From positions 248,001 to 312,000 of the forward strand of contig JAIVFH010000009.1 in the NCBI GenBank assembly GCA_025765595.1: 64,000 nt of DNA, given 5' to 3'. Shown piece after piece: positions 10,112 through 21,082 of this stretch. Position numbers and translations under genes: made by a program. Below the pieces are notes generated by a model that did not search any database, was not told the origin of the DNA, and was given only the letters and a program-made list of their open reading frames with translations. This DNA is from Obelidium mucronatum. Lineage: Eukaryota > Chytridiomycota > Chytridiomycetes > Chytridiales > Chytriomycetaceae. How positions within the stretch are numbered: position 1 is the stretch's first letter; each line of letters opens with the position of its first letter.

Positions 10112-11445
10112 ATGGACGAATCATTTGAGATTGAAGATGTTGGCGAAGGACCCTCGACTTTTCTCGCCGAAGTGCACAGCAACACTTCGTTTGCCAGACG
10201 AAGCCTCTCGCGGAACAGAGCCAAGAAGGGAGGCGCTCCAGGTGCGAACGCAAGTGGAAACATTGACTCGGATGAGCCACTGTCTGCAGACAATGGCGTT
10301 GCTGCATCAGCGCCAAAGAGTGTAAGCGATGTTTTGCAATTCTCTAGTTGGATCGCTTGTGTGCGTTGAACTCAAAGTGAACAACCCGCAGGTTCGACGA
10401 ATCAAGAGCAGCACTGGTACAATCCACGACTCGGATCAATCCAATCTAGAATACGCAGACTTTCTTGCCTCAGAACAAGCCTCAACCATAAAGACGTTAG
10501 AAGCCAACAAGAAGGACTTGTTGTCTCAGTTGGGGATGAAAGACAAGACGATCGCACAGTTAAAAAAGGTGGAATCGATCAATTCAACACTGTCTTTGGA
10601 AGTTGTGGCTCTCAAAAAGATGGTCGAATCACTCAAGGCTGAAGTCAATGATTCCCAAGAGAAACTGAAATTAGCCAAATTAGAGCAGCAAAAGGATGTC
10701 GCTGGTAGAGCGGCTCTTGTGATGGAAGATACGAAAAAGAGCATATTGATTAAGCGGTTGCAGGATGATTTGGAGAAGGCATGTATCCGATGAATCTGCA
10801 CAAGCTCTTACCTCTTGTTTTTTTCTGAAAAACAGGCAAACCAGAGTTTCCAGGCTGTAGTCGATCAGATTGTAAATGAAAAAGAATCTGCGAATGGAGA
10901 TTCAAAAAGAACAAAGGCGGACTTGGAACACGTCGTTGAGTCACGTTTTTACTATTTGACAGTTTCGCCATCTCACCATTGCTTCATAGATTTCCAAGCT
11001 ACGCGATGAAAATAAATCCCTATTGGCAGAAAATCAATCTCTCAAAGAAGAAAACGAACGAAATGAGCATTCTATAAAACAGATTTTACTGCAAACGACA
11101 GTTTCTGACCCAAATACCTCAACTGCATCAGATATAATCCCTCCCACCAGCAGCTCTCCTAACGATGTGAATCAGCCCTCTCCGATCGTCGCCAGCAATT
11201 CTTCAACCAGGGACCTCGGCACCTCCACTCTAAATCGCACATCAACAAGAATTCCTCCACGGTCTTCGAGTGCCATCTCGCTCATCAACGTTTTACCCAC
11301 AGATGGAAATTTGGAAATTCAAATGCTGAAACAAAGGGCGATTGCTGCTCAACAAATCGAATTGCAACGATTGAAGGAGGAGAACCAAGCTTTGATTTCA
11401 CAACTTGCTGCCACTTTGAACAGCATCAATCAAAACTTACAATAA
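10112..11445 (+). CDS. Coiled-coil protein, copy B of a tandem pair
   Basis: Exons 10112-10321, 10392-10778, 10836 to about 10931 or 10934, and 10990-11445 (about 383 aa). Compared with copy A it has an extra N-terminal exon, an acidic-then-basic segment of 70 residues. The rest aligns: YADFLASEQAST, a long coiled coil, then RSSSAISLINVLP and a Gln-rich C-terminal coil. The intron after DLEK begins GCATGT (10779) where copy A has GTAGAA at the same point (DLAK), so it is a GC-AG intron supported by the paralogue. No stop interrupts the spliced frame. Function unknown. Confidence 0.85.
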
Positions 11446-12237
11446 AAAAAACCATTCATAAATGTCTTCTCTTCATGAATTTTAATTCTTTGCGATGAGG
11501 CGAATGATTTCCTTACGTTCCACCAATTTTGCCAAGAAGCGCGTAAAGTCTTTCAAGTTTGCATTGGACTCACTGAACATGAATCGCCAATGACGCAACA
11601 AGAGCACTTTAAGTTTGATTTTACAAAGTCCACAGCCGATTGAAGGGGTTCATTGTTTAGGGTTCACTCGAGTATCAGCCAGCAGCACCCTGACAACAGA
11701 AGGATGCCCGCCAGACGATGCAGTAATAAGTGCTGAATTATCCAAATAAGAAGCATCCACATCTTCGTATTGCAAGAGGTATTTAACAATATATGCACGT
11801 CCATTCTTGGCGGCATTGTACATTCCCGTTCAAAGACAGACATTGAACATTTTCGTCTGAGATGAGACGTTTAACCAAACTTAAAAGTCCATGTGTGCAA
11901 GACAGTAAAAAGTGCTTGTCTCTATGAGTGCGTGGATCAAACACAAGAGTCTTGGAGACTCAATCGAACAACTTCACTATCGCAACTCTGCACCAGGTAC
12001 AAAACTTCTTCTTCATCCATGTCTTCAAAATCGAAGCGTGGGTTCGCTAGAAATAGTTTCACAAGATCCGAGTTTCCAGAGTTGAGTGAATACTGGAATA
12101 TCTGCAGATGGTCATGATTGGGGTCGACGCGAATATCATCCATCATCATTTTGTACAATATCTACATGCTTTCCGTGAACAGCTTTTCGGAGAGGCTGTC
12201 CCTGTAGCTCATTCGGATCGGCTCTGGCGTCTGCAAG

Positions 12238-15104
12238 TAGGAATGCGCATCCGGGAAAATCTGGTACCCTCGGATTTAGCCATCCGGCAGGATCCGATCC
12301 GGTAAAATGCCGGGTTTACCTGGTCTATCCGATAGCGTTAGTCATCAACCAAAAAAATTCATATTTTATTTAGAATAGCGACGATTCATTGCCTCAACGG
12401 CACAGGGTTTTGAGCTAAACATAAGCAACTCTTTGGAATACCAGTCGTGGGTGCAAATCAATGCACGAGCTGTCTGCGGAGCCAAGCGAGCACGTTTACT
12501 GCAAAGAATCAAACCTGCCAAAGAGAAGATTCTTTCAGCAGGAACAGACGACGCAGGAATCATCAGATAGTCACAAGCCATTCTGTGAAGATAGGGAAAC
12601 ATTTTCGCATTGGCTTTCCACCAGAGAATTGGGTTTGTGTCCTTATGCTGCTGTGGCAGTTTCATGTATCTATTGAAAGGGTTACTCATGCTGTTAAAAA
12701 TAATTTAGATTCGGAACGTACTCTTCAAGTTCATCAGCAACGGCGTTGGAATGAACACGCGGTTTTTTCCGAGACCCTGATAAATCTAACTCATGCTGTT
12801 GGAAGTTTCTGTCTGAACCTCCTCGAGCCCTTTTTCGAGTGTCAGATGCCGAAGACGGCGCAGCATAGATGTCAGAGTTCGCGGAAACAGCAGTGGTTGC
12901 GACAGCAGAAGCAGGGGCAGAGGGTTTGTAGTCTTTCTTCCATGTGACACGAGCCTCGGTCAGAAACTCTTCCTCTACATACTTCTTTGTAGCCAATGCT
13001 CGCTCCGCTTCTGTCCAGTCAGCACAGTGAGAGTCGTAATAATTATCTCGAGAGTTTTGGAAGAATTTTAGGTTATACCGAGGGTCCAGTAGTGTGGCAA
13101 TGGAGGCAGTTGATGAGGCTTTTATCCAGTACTTCTGCAGTTTGTCGTCGAAAGCCTTCAAAGCAGATAGAATCCGGTCGGCAAATTCAGTGGAATGGGA
13201 TTCACGGAGTTGAGGGATTCTTTCAGTGCGCCATTCGTCAAGGTGATTGAAACTGGCTTCATATATTGGAAGAACGTCGGAAAGGGATGTAAATTCCGTT
13301 GTCATAGCCCGCTTAGAAGCCCACTTGAAAGGGCCAAGAAAGCTGTGTAAGTGCTCAAGCTCTTCCCAGTCCGCCTCTGACAGCACAAACTCCTCATAAT
13401 CCAGGTCCGACTCCATTACTTTATCAATGGCTGATCTCAAGTACAATGCACGATCAATCATATCATATGTGGAATACCAGCGTGTGACCACATCAAGGAT
13501 CACCATCAAAAACTCGTCAACTGGATCTGTGACAGCAAACGCTCGTTTTAGTTTTTCGACACGTTGTGGGGACGCTTTGACAGCCACCCCAAAGCTGTGA
13601 AGCTTCTGCAACGAATTGGAAGTGGTAGTGTCACCACTGCCGCGAAAGAACTCCAAAGCATCTGATTTCATGATAAGATTTCCCACTCAACCCCAATAAA
13701 AGAAAATAATTAGAGCAAAAACCTTGAACTGCCAGATCAATAACGTGGCAGAAACACGAGATGTGCATAGATTCGGCAAACTTCTTCAGATTCTCGCCAC
13801 GTTTCTTTCCTTTAATCCCAAGTTCCGTCATAACTTCTCTTACAATCTCTCGAATCATTGTTCCATTGTTGCTTGCGTTATCCGTTGTAATTGTGAATAG
13901 ATCCAAGAAAATATTGTGATCCTTGAGCACTTTCACAACTTCCTTCGCAATACTAATTCCCTGGTGGTTACCTTCCATTGGCACAAAGTCCAGAACACAG
14001 CTCAGCAGTTCGAAATCCTCCATCCAATGAACACTGATTCCCAAATATGCGTTTTTATTGTCCTTGGATGTCCAAATGTCAAGTGTTAAGCATTTCTAGG
14101 AATCAATGAGAAACCTGCAATCACCAACACGGAGTCTATTTACCTTTTTTCCTTCACTCTGCAGCCTCTTCTTGATTTCGTTTACCCCGTTGGTATAAAT
14201 TTTCATCAGATGGTCTTTCATTGCATCTCGCGATGGTAAAGAAATATCTGGTCGAAAATCAGCCATCATTTGGCGAAAACCACGCTTGGAAGTGTCGTTC
14301 AATTCGTCAAGATCAAAGATAATACACTTGGCTATCGAGTTTTTAATCTCCTCTTTTGTCATTCGTGGAACAGCAATCTGGTTAGCCTGAACGCGTCAAA
14401 AATAAGTGAATTGCAGAAAAGTGGCAGACAGATACGAACGTTGAGGCGTGTGTCACATTTTGATGATCCTTGCACATAATCAGCAACTTCCACAGGTAGA
14501 GAGCCAAGATGATGTTTTTCCAAGTGGTCCTTGATGTTACTGAGAGAGCCTTTTTTGTCGGATTTTTGTGACCAATAGCAAACTGAGGAAGAAGTTTGAT
14601 CGCGATTTATACAGCAGACGTCGTATTTTATGTCCTTCTCGGTGCCTAGAGCCGATCCTTTTACTTGAATCCGCCTGATCGATCCAAGTTTCCAGATAGG
14701 GGTATCAGTTTGAGGCGTCTCGTCAGAACAATCGCCAAATTCAAGGACTTTTTCCTGCAACTTCTTTTTATTTTCCAGATCAGGATACTTGAAAAGAAGA
14801 GGCGCTCTCCTTGCGCTTGTACGTGGGGTTAAGACAGGCCCATCATCAGATGTGGAGGTTGGGGTTGCTTCTCGAGTAGAAACTAACATTTAAAACTGTG
14901 ATTTACAAAGGGCAACTGCAATGGTTGTTTATCGCGTTTTTTTGATGTTACCAGGCAGCTCTTTGAGTTCTAAATACGATTCAACCGACAGCTCGTATAT
15001 ACCAGGTTGTATCCTACCGGGTTTATCCGAAGACACCCAAGACACCCAAAGACACCCAAATCGGATCGGGTTTATCCGGGCCAGGTACATTTTCCGCATT
15101 CCTA
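12238..15104. mobile_element. hAT-superfamily DNA transposon with intact TIRs and 8-bp TSD
   Basis: The element is 2,867 bp. It begins TAGGAATGCG (12238-12247) and ends CGCATTCCTA (15095-15104), a perfect 10-bp terminal inverted repeat. It is flanked by identical 8-bp copies of TCTGCAAG at 12230-12237 and 15105-15112, the TSD length expected of hAT elements. Removing the element and one TSD copy rejoins the ankyrin reading region to match the intact paralogue near 16480-16500. Subterminal regions hold repeated CCGGGTTTAYC and CACCCAAG motifs (12290-12330, 15015-15080), plausible transposase-binding sites. Confidence 0.95.
12366..14889 (-). CDS. hAT transposase (BED-like N-terminus, RNase H-like core, C-terminal dimerisation domain), one frameshift
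   Basis: Exons on the minus strand: 14440-14889, 14144-14386, 13723-14095, 12694-13661, then a frame change near 12690-12700 into 12366-12689. The N-terminal part has a BED-type finger-like segment (DVCC...LEKHH). Acidic catalytic-site candidates are present in LTLDIWTSKDN, in ITTDNASNNG, and at the glutamate of SVPAERIFS in the C-terminal hAT dimerisation region. The frame break lies in a T5 run; one base fewer would keep the frame open. It may be a recent inactivating indel or a sequencing error. Introns are phase-consistent, so the gene looks young. Confidence 0.85.
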
Positions 15105-15743
15105 TCTGCAAGGAAGCTGAACGAACTATATCAGAGTCACCATGACGGTGCTGCAACTGACAAAGCAAAGAAACCGTCCGAAGCAGATTGGTATATTCTT
15201 GGATCTTTCAGTAGCAGTTTCACGGCAGCAACGTGGTTGCTGGCAGAAGAACATGGAGAGCCCGATCCTTCCAAGAGAAGCCTGGCAACCTTGCAATGAG
15301 AGTTGTCATCATTCGAAAGGCTGATTCAGATGATTACATCCATGGAGATGGCTTCAATAAGCAATCTGAAACCGCAGAGTTGTTGTGCTGCACAAGGAAT
15401 TCTCCGTAGACTGCTGTTTGGTCGACCTGCGGTACATCAATCCATTTGGATCCGTAAAGGTAATTTGGGCTTAAATATTCCCAAATTGAAGGGTTATTGG
15501 ACGTCTTGATCTGGTGACGGACGTGCCTTTGCGCAAAGCGAAAACTCTGACAGATGAAGATTAAGAGGATCTTGGAATCGATGCCTACTTGCACCAAATT
15601 CGGGTCAATTGGCAAAAGCAGAAGAATTGCATCGATGGTCTCGTTCGGGAGGGAGTAGAGACTGGGTCTATTTTCTTTGTTTTCTATTTTTTTTATCTTT
15701 TTTATTTTTTTTTTCATTATTTGTTTATTTTATATTATTTTAA

Positions 15744-17057
15744 TTATTTATCATTTAAAAGCTCAAGAATTTCCTCCCGTCCGTTCTTGGCCGCCAACAT
15801 AAAAATCTCACTCTTCAAGTTTGCATTAGATTCTTCAAATACAAGTCGAGGATCTCGTAGCAGCAGACCAATGATTTCCCAATGTTCACGGGTCATCGCT
15901 ATTTGAAGGACCGCGTTGTTTCGGTCTGAAGGATTCACACGGGAATCAGAAAGCAACACTTTGACAACCGAAGGAGATTCTCCACGCGTGGCTATAACAA
16001 GAGCGGCATTTTCTTGGCAAGAAGGATTCGCATTCGGATGCTGCAAGAGATAGTCCACAACATCTGCATGGCCATGCTTTGCAGCTTCGTATATGGCCCA
16101 GTCCAACAACGCGCTATCAGCATTCGCATATGCCATGAGACGTTGAGCGTCATCTAAAAGCCCATGTTTGCAAGCAAGAGCAAGTTGTTGGACATACAAA
16201 CGTGAACCAACTCTGAAGTCGTGGAGGATCATTATAACTACTTCTCGAGGGCTTCGGTATACCCAGTCCAAAACTTCTTCTACCATGTCCCCGTAATGGA
16301 AACGAGGATTTGCCAGATACAGTTGGACAATCTCTGAACTTTCAAGTGCCTTGCAAAATGTCTGCAATTGGTCAGAATTAGGGTCTACGCGATCATCACC
16401 CAGTAACATTTCAACAATATCTATATGCTTTTTTCGCACAGCGTTTCGCAGAGGCTTTCCATGTAGTTCATTCGGATCAACTCTGCGATCTGTTAGGAGC
16501 AGTCGAACTATTTCAGAGTCACCACGACTTGCTGCAACTGAAAGTGCAGAGCAATCTTTCGAAACACATTTATACGTTCGTGGATCCTCCAGTAGTAGTT
16601 TCACGACAGCGATATGGTTGCTAGTTGCAGCGAAATGCAAGGCACGGTCCTTCCAAGCAAAGCCCGGTAACGTCGAAACAAGAGTTGACATAATCTTGAA
16701 GGCAAATTCAGGTGATTGTATCCATTTTGATGGAACCAATATAGCGGCTGAAGTGGCATTTCGCTTTGCACCAACAACTTCTCCATATATTGCTGCTTGA
16801 TAGACTAATGGAAGCTGTTTCCACTTGGATCCATAGAGACGGTTTTGGATTAAATATTCGCAGGGTGAAGCAGCATTGGCCGCCTTGATCTGGTGACAGA
16901 GATGCCTTTGGGCAAAGCGAAAACTTTGGAAGAGAAAGCTTGCAAGAGACTGGGAAGCTCCGCCTACTTTGGCCAGGTTTTCATCAATGGGCAAATCGCG
17001 GAGGATTATGTCGATGGTCTCGTTTGGGAGAGAGTGGATATTGGGTCTATTCGACAT
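15744..17057 (-). CDS. F-box-like protein with ankyrin repeats
   Basis: Single exon, about 437 aa from the Met at 17057; the frame is open to an earlier Met at 17126, but the later one (MSNRPNIHSLPNE) fits the paralogue better. Residues 8-45 form an F-box-like motif (LPNETIDIILRDLPID). Ankyrin-type repeats run from about residue 120 to the end, with consensus pieces such as DRALHFAATSNHIAVVKLLL and SALSVAASRGDSEIVRLLL. It is probably an SCF adaptor with an ankyrin substrate-binding face. A degraded tandem copy lies immediately downstream. The next gene's stop lies about 80 bp upstream of this start. Confidence 0.85.
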   Translation of the reverse strand: MSNRPNIHSLPNETIDIILRDLPIDENLAKVGGASQSLASFLFQSFRFAQRHLCHQIKAANAASPCEYLIQNRLYGSKWKQLPLVYQAAIYGEVVGAKRNATSAAILVPSKWIQSPEFAFKIMSTLVSTLPGFAWKDRALHFAATSNHIAVVKLLLEDPRTYKCVSKDCSALSVAASRGDSEIVRLLLTDRRVDPNELHGKPLRNAVRKKHIDIVEMLLGDDRVDPNSDQLQTFCKALESSEIVQLYLANPRFHYGDMVEEVLDWVYRSPREVVIMILHDFRVGSRLYVQQLALACKHGLLDDAQRLMAYANADSALLDWAIYEAAKHGHADVVDYLLQHPNANPSCQENAALVIATRGESPSVVKVLLSDSRVNPSDRNNAVLQIAMTREHWEIIGLLLRDPRLVFEESNANLKSEIFMLAAKNGREEILELLNDK

Positions 17058-17135
17058 GATGCCGTTTTTCTTTTTAAGCAGGTAATAGAAAATCGTGTAT
17101 GTATCGTGGAGTGAAATCATGGACAATAATGTATT

Positions 17136-17633
17136 TTAAAAGTCATCCGCAACAACCGGTTTGATGATATCCTGTAATAGTACTGAATTGACGGGAGTAT
17201 CGGGAGATCCAGAAATGGCTTCCGCAAAAGTCCGAGCCAAAAAATCCACAAGTTTATACACCATCCTCACAGGAAACGTCACAGGGAATGTTACAACTTT
17301 AAAGAGGAGTTTCAGGGGCGTAAAGACGAGGTAATCCAGGAGAGGGATGTCGAGCCACCATCCAATCACGCCGAACCAGAAAAGGATACTTAGAATGCCG
17401 TACAGCAGAAACGACGGGTAATCTATTCCACCAGCGGCGATTGATTTAACTCTTGCTGATGTGGTTGTTGCCGTAGAGTTGGCACTGTTTCCAATGATCT
17501 TTTCCCTTGCCCGCCGGCCTTTTGGCAGATTATCCGGCACTGCGGCGGGATGATCCGAGAGACCCGTGACTTTGTTGTGGGCTGCGGCTTTCGCAGTTTT
17601 GCGCAGGCGCGACGGGTTGACGTTGCTCAACAT
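17136..17633 (-). CDS. Small membrane protein of unknown function
   Basis: Intronless ORF of 165 aa. Residues 1-65 are basic and polar (KGRRAREKII). Two hydrophobic segments follow, at about 72-95 (FLLYGILSILFWFGVIGWW) and 98-125, then an amphipathic helix and a short polar tail ending VVADDF. There is no signal peptide and no family motif that I recognise. It could be an ER or mitochondrial membrane protein. It lies in tandem with the ankyrin gene and about 10 bp from that gene's outermost possible start. Confidence 0.6.
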   Translation of the reverse strand: MLSNVNPSRLRKTAKAAAHNKVTGLSDHPAAVPDNLPKGRRAREKIIGNSANSTATTTSARVKSIAAGGIDYPSFLLYGILSILFWFGVIGWWLDIPLLDYLVFTPLKLLFKVVTFPVTFPVRMVYKLVDFLARTFAEAISGSPDTPVNSVLLQDIIKPVVADDF

Positions 17634-17689
17634 TTAAATACTTGTTTTCTTTTGTTTCTTTTTTTGGATTTTTAAATGGAAATTCCAAT

Positions 17690-17830
17690 CGGGCTCCCCG
17701 GGAGCCCGCGGCTCCCCCCTGTCATAATGAGTCACGGGGAGCCCAAAGTGTCTACGGCTCCCCGGGAGCCGTTTTGAGACATCAGGAGGAGTTGTGTTAT
17801 ACGGCTCCCCCCTTCGGGCTCCCCCTATGT
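17690..17830. repeat. Cluster of GGCTCCCC/GGGGAGCC palindromes
   Basis: The spacer holds several short GC palindromes built on GGCTCCCCGGGAGCC, at about 17692-17706, 17757-17771 and 17802-17825, the last with a TTCGGG centre. A related block, GGGCTCCCGGGGAGCCC, lies at about 18626-18642. They differ in sequence from the CCGCCGAAGGCGG hairpins but are similar in size and spacing. Confidence 0.8.
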
Positions 17831-18600
17831 CCGATACCTATAAACCTTGTAAAGACTGGCAAAGACTATGAACGAAAATATTAATAAAAACCTCTTGTTA
17901 AAACGCACTGCTTGATAAAAATCATTGTTTGTTCCTATTATTGTTCGATGGATTCGAACAGCTACTACAATCTCGTCACAGATGCACAACACGGCCACGC
18001 AATTCGAACCGACATCTGCTTGAGCGTAGGTGGGTTCGATAATTACAACCTCCTTCTCGTCGCAGATGATCCGAATGACAGCCTGAGGTGATTCCAGCAA
18101 GCTCAGGCATAGGTGTGTTCAAAGATACAACCCCCTTTTCCTCATAGAGTCCCCGGAATTTATCCCACTCATTTTGTGTCGTGTTTGCTTGAGCGGTGTT
18201 GGTGGGTTGAAGATTTCGCCCCTTTCCATTGGCCTGGGTCGCACAGTTTCAAACACTGGGAATAATCAAAACCCTTTATTAACACTTATATAGATATACC
18301 AGTACATGGTGAATATAGCTTGAAAATATCTGCGCCAAGGGAAACAGTGAGCGGCTTTCCAGTTCATGAGCAAGGAAGAGTGTTGCCAGATTGTTCGTCG
18401 ATCCCAGAGTACATACAATCCCCTTTTTCGAGAGTGTCTTTGTTCCAGCTTGCAGAGCCTACGATGTCTTTGCTGCTGGTCACTGCACTTGGTCGCTTCT
18501 TGTGGCCCGTTGTTGTAGGTTGTCCGAAAAAACAAAGAAGTCACTTTCCCAATAAATTAATTGAAAAAAAGTATGAGTCATACTTTATTTGGTGACTCAC
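17831..18600. other. Spacer with possible decayed coding remnants
   Basis: Minus-strand frames at 17825-18100 and about 18300-18540 have protein-like composition. Degenerate internal similarity is visible between 17950-17985 and 18030-18062 (TGGATTCGA...GTCACAGATG-type units). No start, splice structure or family is identifiable. I read it as a possible gene remnant, not a gene. Confidence 0.3.
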
Positions 18601-18682
18601 TATGAGTGGGGGGGAGCCACGGGCTCCCGGGGAGCCCAATTGGTTATTTCTTTTTAAATTGGGTGGCGTTTCGTTTAATCAA

Positions 18683-20405
18683 ATGTTCTGCAAAAGCGAC
18701 ACGTTGTGGCGCGCGGAGGCGGCGCGGACAAGGCGCAGCGGCGGGGTGCTTGCGGCGCGCGGGGGTGTCGTGGCGGTGGCGAGCGGGATGCGGCTTGAGC
18801 GCGTGGGATGCGGCGGCGGCGTGGCGCTGGGCGGCGCGCCGTTTGCGGCGGCGTGGGATGCCGGACGCCAAAGGCTGGCCGTGGCGCTGCCGCACAAAGT
18901 GGTTCTTGGCGCTGCTGGCGCCGAGTTTGAGTTTGAGTTTGCGGCGGCGGCGGCGCGGCCGCTGCTGGCGTGGCATCCGACGCGCGCGTTGCTAGCGGTG
19001 AGCAGCGGCGACTGAATATCGCTGAAAGTCGCTAAAGCACTGAATTCAGGTCTATTCATCAATTGGCGTCGAACTGCTCTCTGTTACATGTCTAGGCATT
19101 AAAGTGCTTCAATCCGTCGAGTACAATGGTCTTCAAAAGTGTGCGTGGTCACCAGACGGCTCCTGGCTGTATTTACTCAAGGCAAACTGTATTCGAGTCT
19201 TGTCGCTGAACCCAGATGATACCCTCAGCAGCACTACCAACAAAGACTTGAAACATTCATTCAACAGACGCGTTCGTGCAGTCACTATGATTCCAGACCC
19301 AGATACCAACTCGGATGTCTTGTTGATCACGTTTGATATGCCCGAAGACAACTTATTCTCTCAATTTGACATTTGCGGGCTTCGAGGATGGGAGCAATCG
19401 CCATCTGAGCTCATTTCTGCATCAGCAAGCGAAGCAAATGCGCAACCATCAAAACCTTCACCTTTTAAAATGGATATGGAGATTCCAATGTCGGCTCGAA
19501 CAACCAAAACAGCTTCGTCGACGTTGGCCGTCTTGAGAATATCAGAAAATCAAATTGCTGAATTATCAAACGCAGAACTGCCGATACTGATGCCTGATAA
19601 TCTTGTTTACGATGTGAGTTCTTTGGATTTGAATCACACACCCAAAAAAAAAAAAAAGACGACTCACAAACCAAGAGTTTCACAGGAAGCAAACCGATCC
19701 ATTTTCGTAAGCAACAACTCAATTGGTATCATTCTAGTTTACACCCTCGTCCTCCCGTCTTTCAAACTTGAAGAAGAAAGCCAATCCATCCGTCTTGATG
19801 CCAAACACTTTCCTATGGGCATGGCATTAGTCCAAAACAAGCTACTAGTTTTGACTGCATCGCATTCGCAGACTGTCGATTCGGTGGAAGCCGGCAAGAA
19901 GAGCATGGCAGGGTTTTCCGCGAGTCCATTCATTGAAGTGGATTTGTCTCTCGTTTCGTATTCCCGCACTGCTTTGATGCTAGAAAATTCAAATACAAAG
20001 TCAATGGCAGAATACCAGCAGTCGGTGCTGGAACAAGTGGAATCTGTGGAACAAAGGGTTTTTGGTGGGATGGTGTCGAGTGGAATGTCTCGAAGGGCGA
20101 TGACGATGGAAAGCATGAATGACGAATCTGATGATGATCATCAGCCTTTACCATTTTTGGCGGATGGGAGATTGCGAATGCCTGGGGATGATACGCGGTC
20201 TCGCCCATCGATTGTATTGGTGCACGACATGACGCCCTCACTTGGCAAAGTTACAATTGAAACTGAACCCGCTAATGCCGGCAATGCCGATACGGAAATG
20301 AAGTTATTTATGAATACTGTGGAAAGGAGGCTGGATCGAATTGAAGACCAACAACTCGAAATCTTGTCCTTGCTCCGAGCACTCACTGCGGGAAAGGGAG
20401 TATAG
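18683..20405 (+). CDS. WD40-like propeller protein with C-terminal coiled coil (WDCP-like)
   Basis: Exons 18683-18997 and 19050-20405 (556 aa). The start at 18683 is chosen over 18602 because 18602 lies in the palindrome repeat. Exon one is extremely GC-rich and Ala/Gly-rich. The N-terminal half shows WD-type blades (AWDAGRQRLAVALPHKVV, CAWSPDGSWLYLLKANCIRV). A disordered middle and a final coiled coil (VERRLDRIEDQQLEILSLL) follow. The layout resembles metazoan WDCP (WD repeat and coiled-coil containing protein), but I see only general similarity. Molecular role unknown. Confidence 0.7.
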
Positions 20406-20575
20406 CATCTTTATAATTTATTCAGCGGAGAGGTATTTAATAATAAAGTCTAGGTTTTTGTTGTCATTTTGTGACTCACTCTTTGTCCGACAACACGTTT
20501 TCGCGTGCCCATTTTTAAGCCAATGCTATCGCTTTCTCTGCATATTCCCCTGGAAAAAAACAGAAAAAAAAGACA

Positions 20576-21082
20576 ATGCCTGCCTCCTCTGAAGAAGTGA
20601 TTCGCCCAGATGAAAGCCATACCGCCTATTCGCGACTCATCGCCATCGCCGTCGACTCATCCAATTATTCCGAATACGCATTTGATTGGATGATCATCAA
20701 CATTGCCAGACCAGAAACCGATCAAATCCTAATCTTGAACGTGTATCCCATGGTTTCCGCCATTGCCGTGGACATTACCCCACAAAATGCAATGATCGAA
20801 GCAGCCAACAAGCAACACAGCCACGACGTGTTGCAAAGCTACGCAAAGAGAGCGCCTGCCAAAGTATTCAACATGCGAGGCGTTTCTCTGCGGGGAGACC
20901 CACGTGAAATTATTCCTCGGAAAGTCGCCGAGTTGAAGGTGGATATGTTGGTTATTGGGAGTCGTGGGTTGACGGGTTTCAAGAAAGCTATGCTCGGTTC
21001 TGTTAGTGATTATCTTGTGAATCATTCGACTGTTCCGGTGCTTGTGTGTCATCCTCCTTTGATTTCTTCTTCTTTAATTTGA
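20576..21082 (+). CDS. Universal stress protein (UspA family)
   Basis: Single exon, 168 aa. It starts with a short tail and then beta strand one, RLIAIAVDSSNYSEYAFDWM, with the alpha/beta Usp fold. The ATP-binding signature G-2X-G-9X-G-S is complete in GSRGLTGFKKAMLGSVSDYL, so this is the nucleotide-binding class. Usp proteins act in stress resistance; in fungi their partners are poorly known. It follows the WD gene on the same strand with a 170-bp gap. Confidence 0.92.
   Translation: MPASSEEVIRPDESHTAYSRLIAIAVDSSNYSEYAFDWMIINIARPETDQILILNVYPMVSAIAVDITPQNAMIEAANKQHSHDVLQSYAKRAPAKVFNMRGVSLRGDPREIIPRKVAELKVDMLVIGSRGLTGFKKAMLGSVSDYLVNHSTVPVLVCHPPLISSSLI

Larger units (their letters stand above)
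11485..15717 (-). pseudogene. Decayed F-box/ankyrin-repeat gene split by a hAT element
   Basis: Two parts of one minus-strand gene flank the hAT element: 15105-15717 (N-terminal half with SLPNETIDAILLLLPID, an F-box-like start) and 11485-12237 (ankyrin repeats and C-terminus). Both align with the neighbouring intact gene at 15744-17126, for example LYGSKW, SFRFAQRH and LANPRFDFEDM. The ankyrin part changes frame several times (the best-kept piece is 11937-12158), and stops fall between the pieces, so the copy is dead independently of the insertion. It is a tandem duplicate of its neighbour. Confidence 0.85.

Noticed and set aside
18606..19062. Several long ORFs on both strands over the GC-rich WD exon
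   Set aside because: High GC content removes stops in all frames; only the frame from 18683 splices into the long WD-repeat exon.
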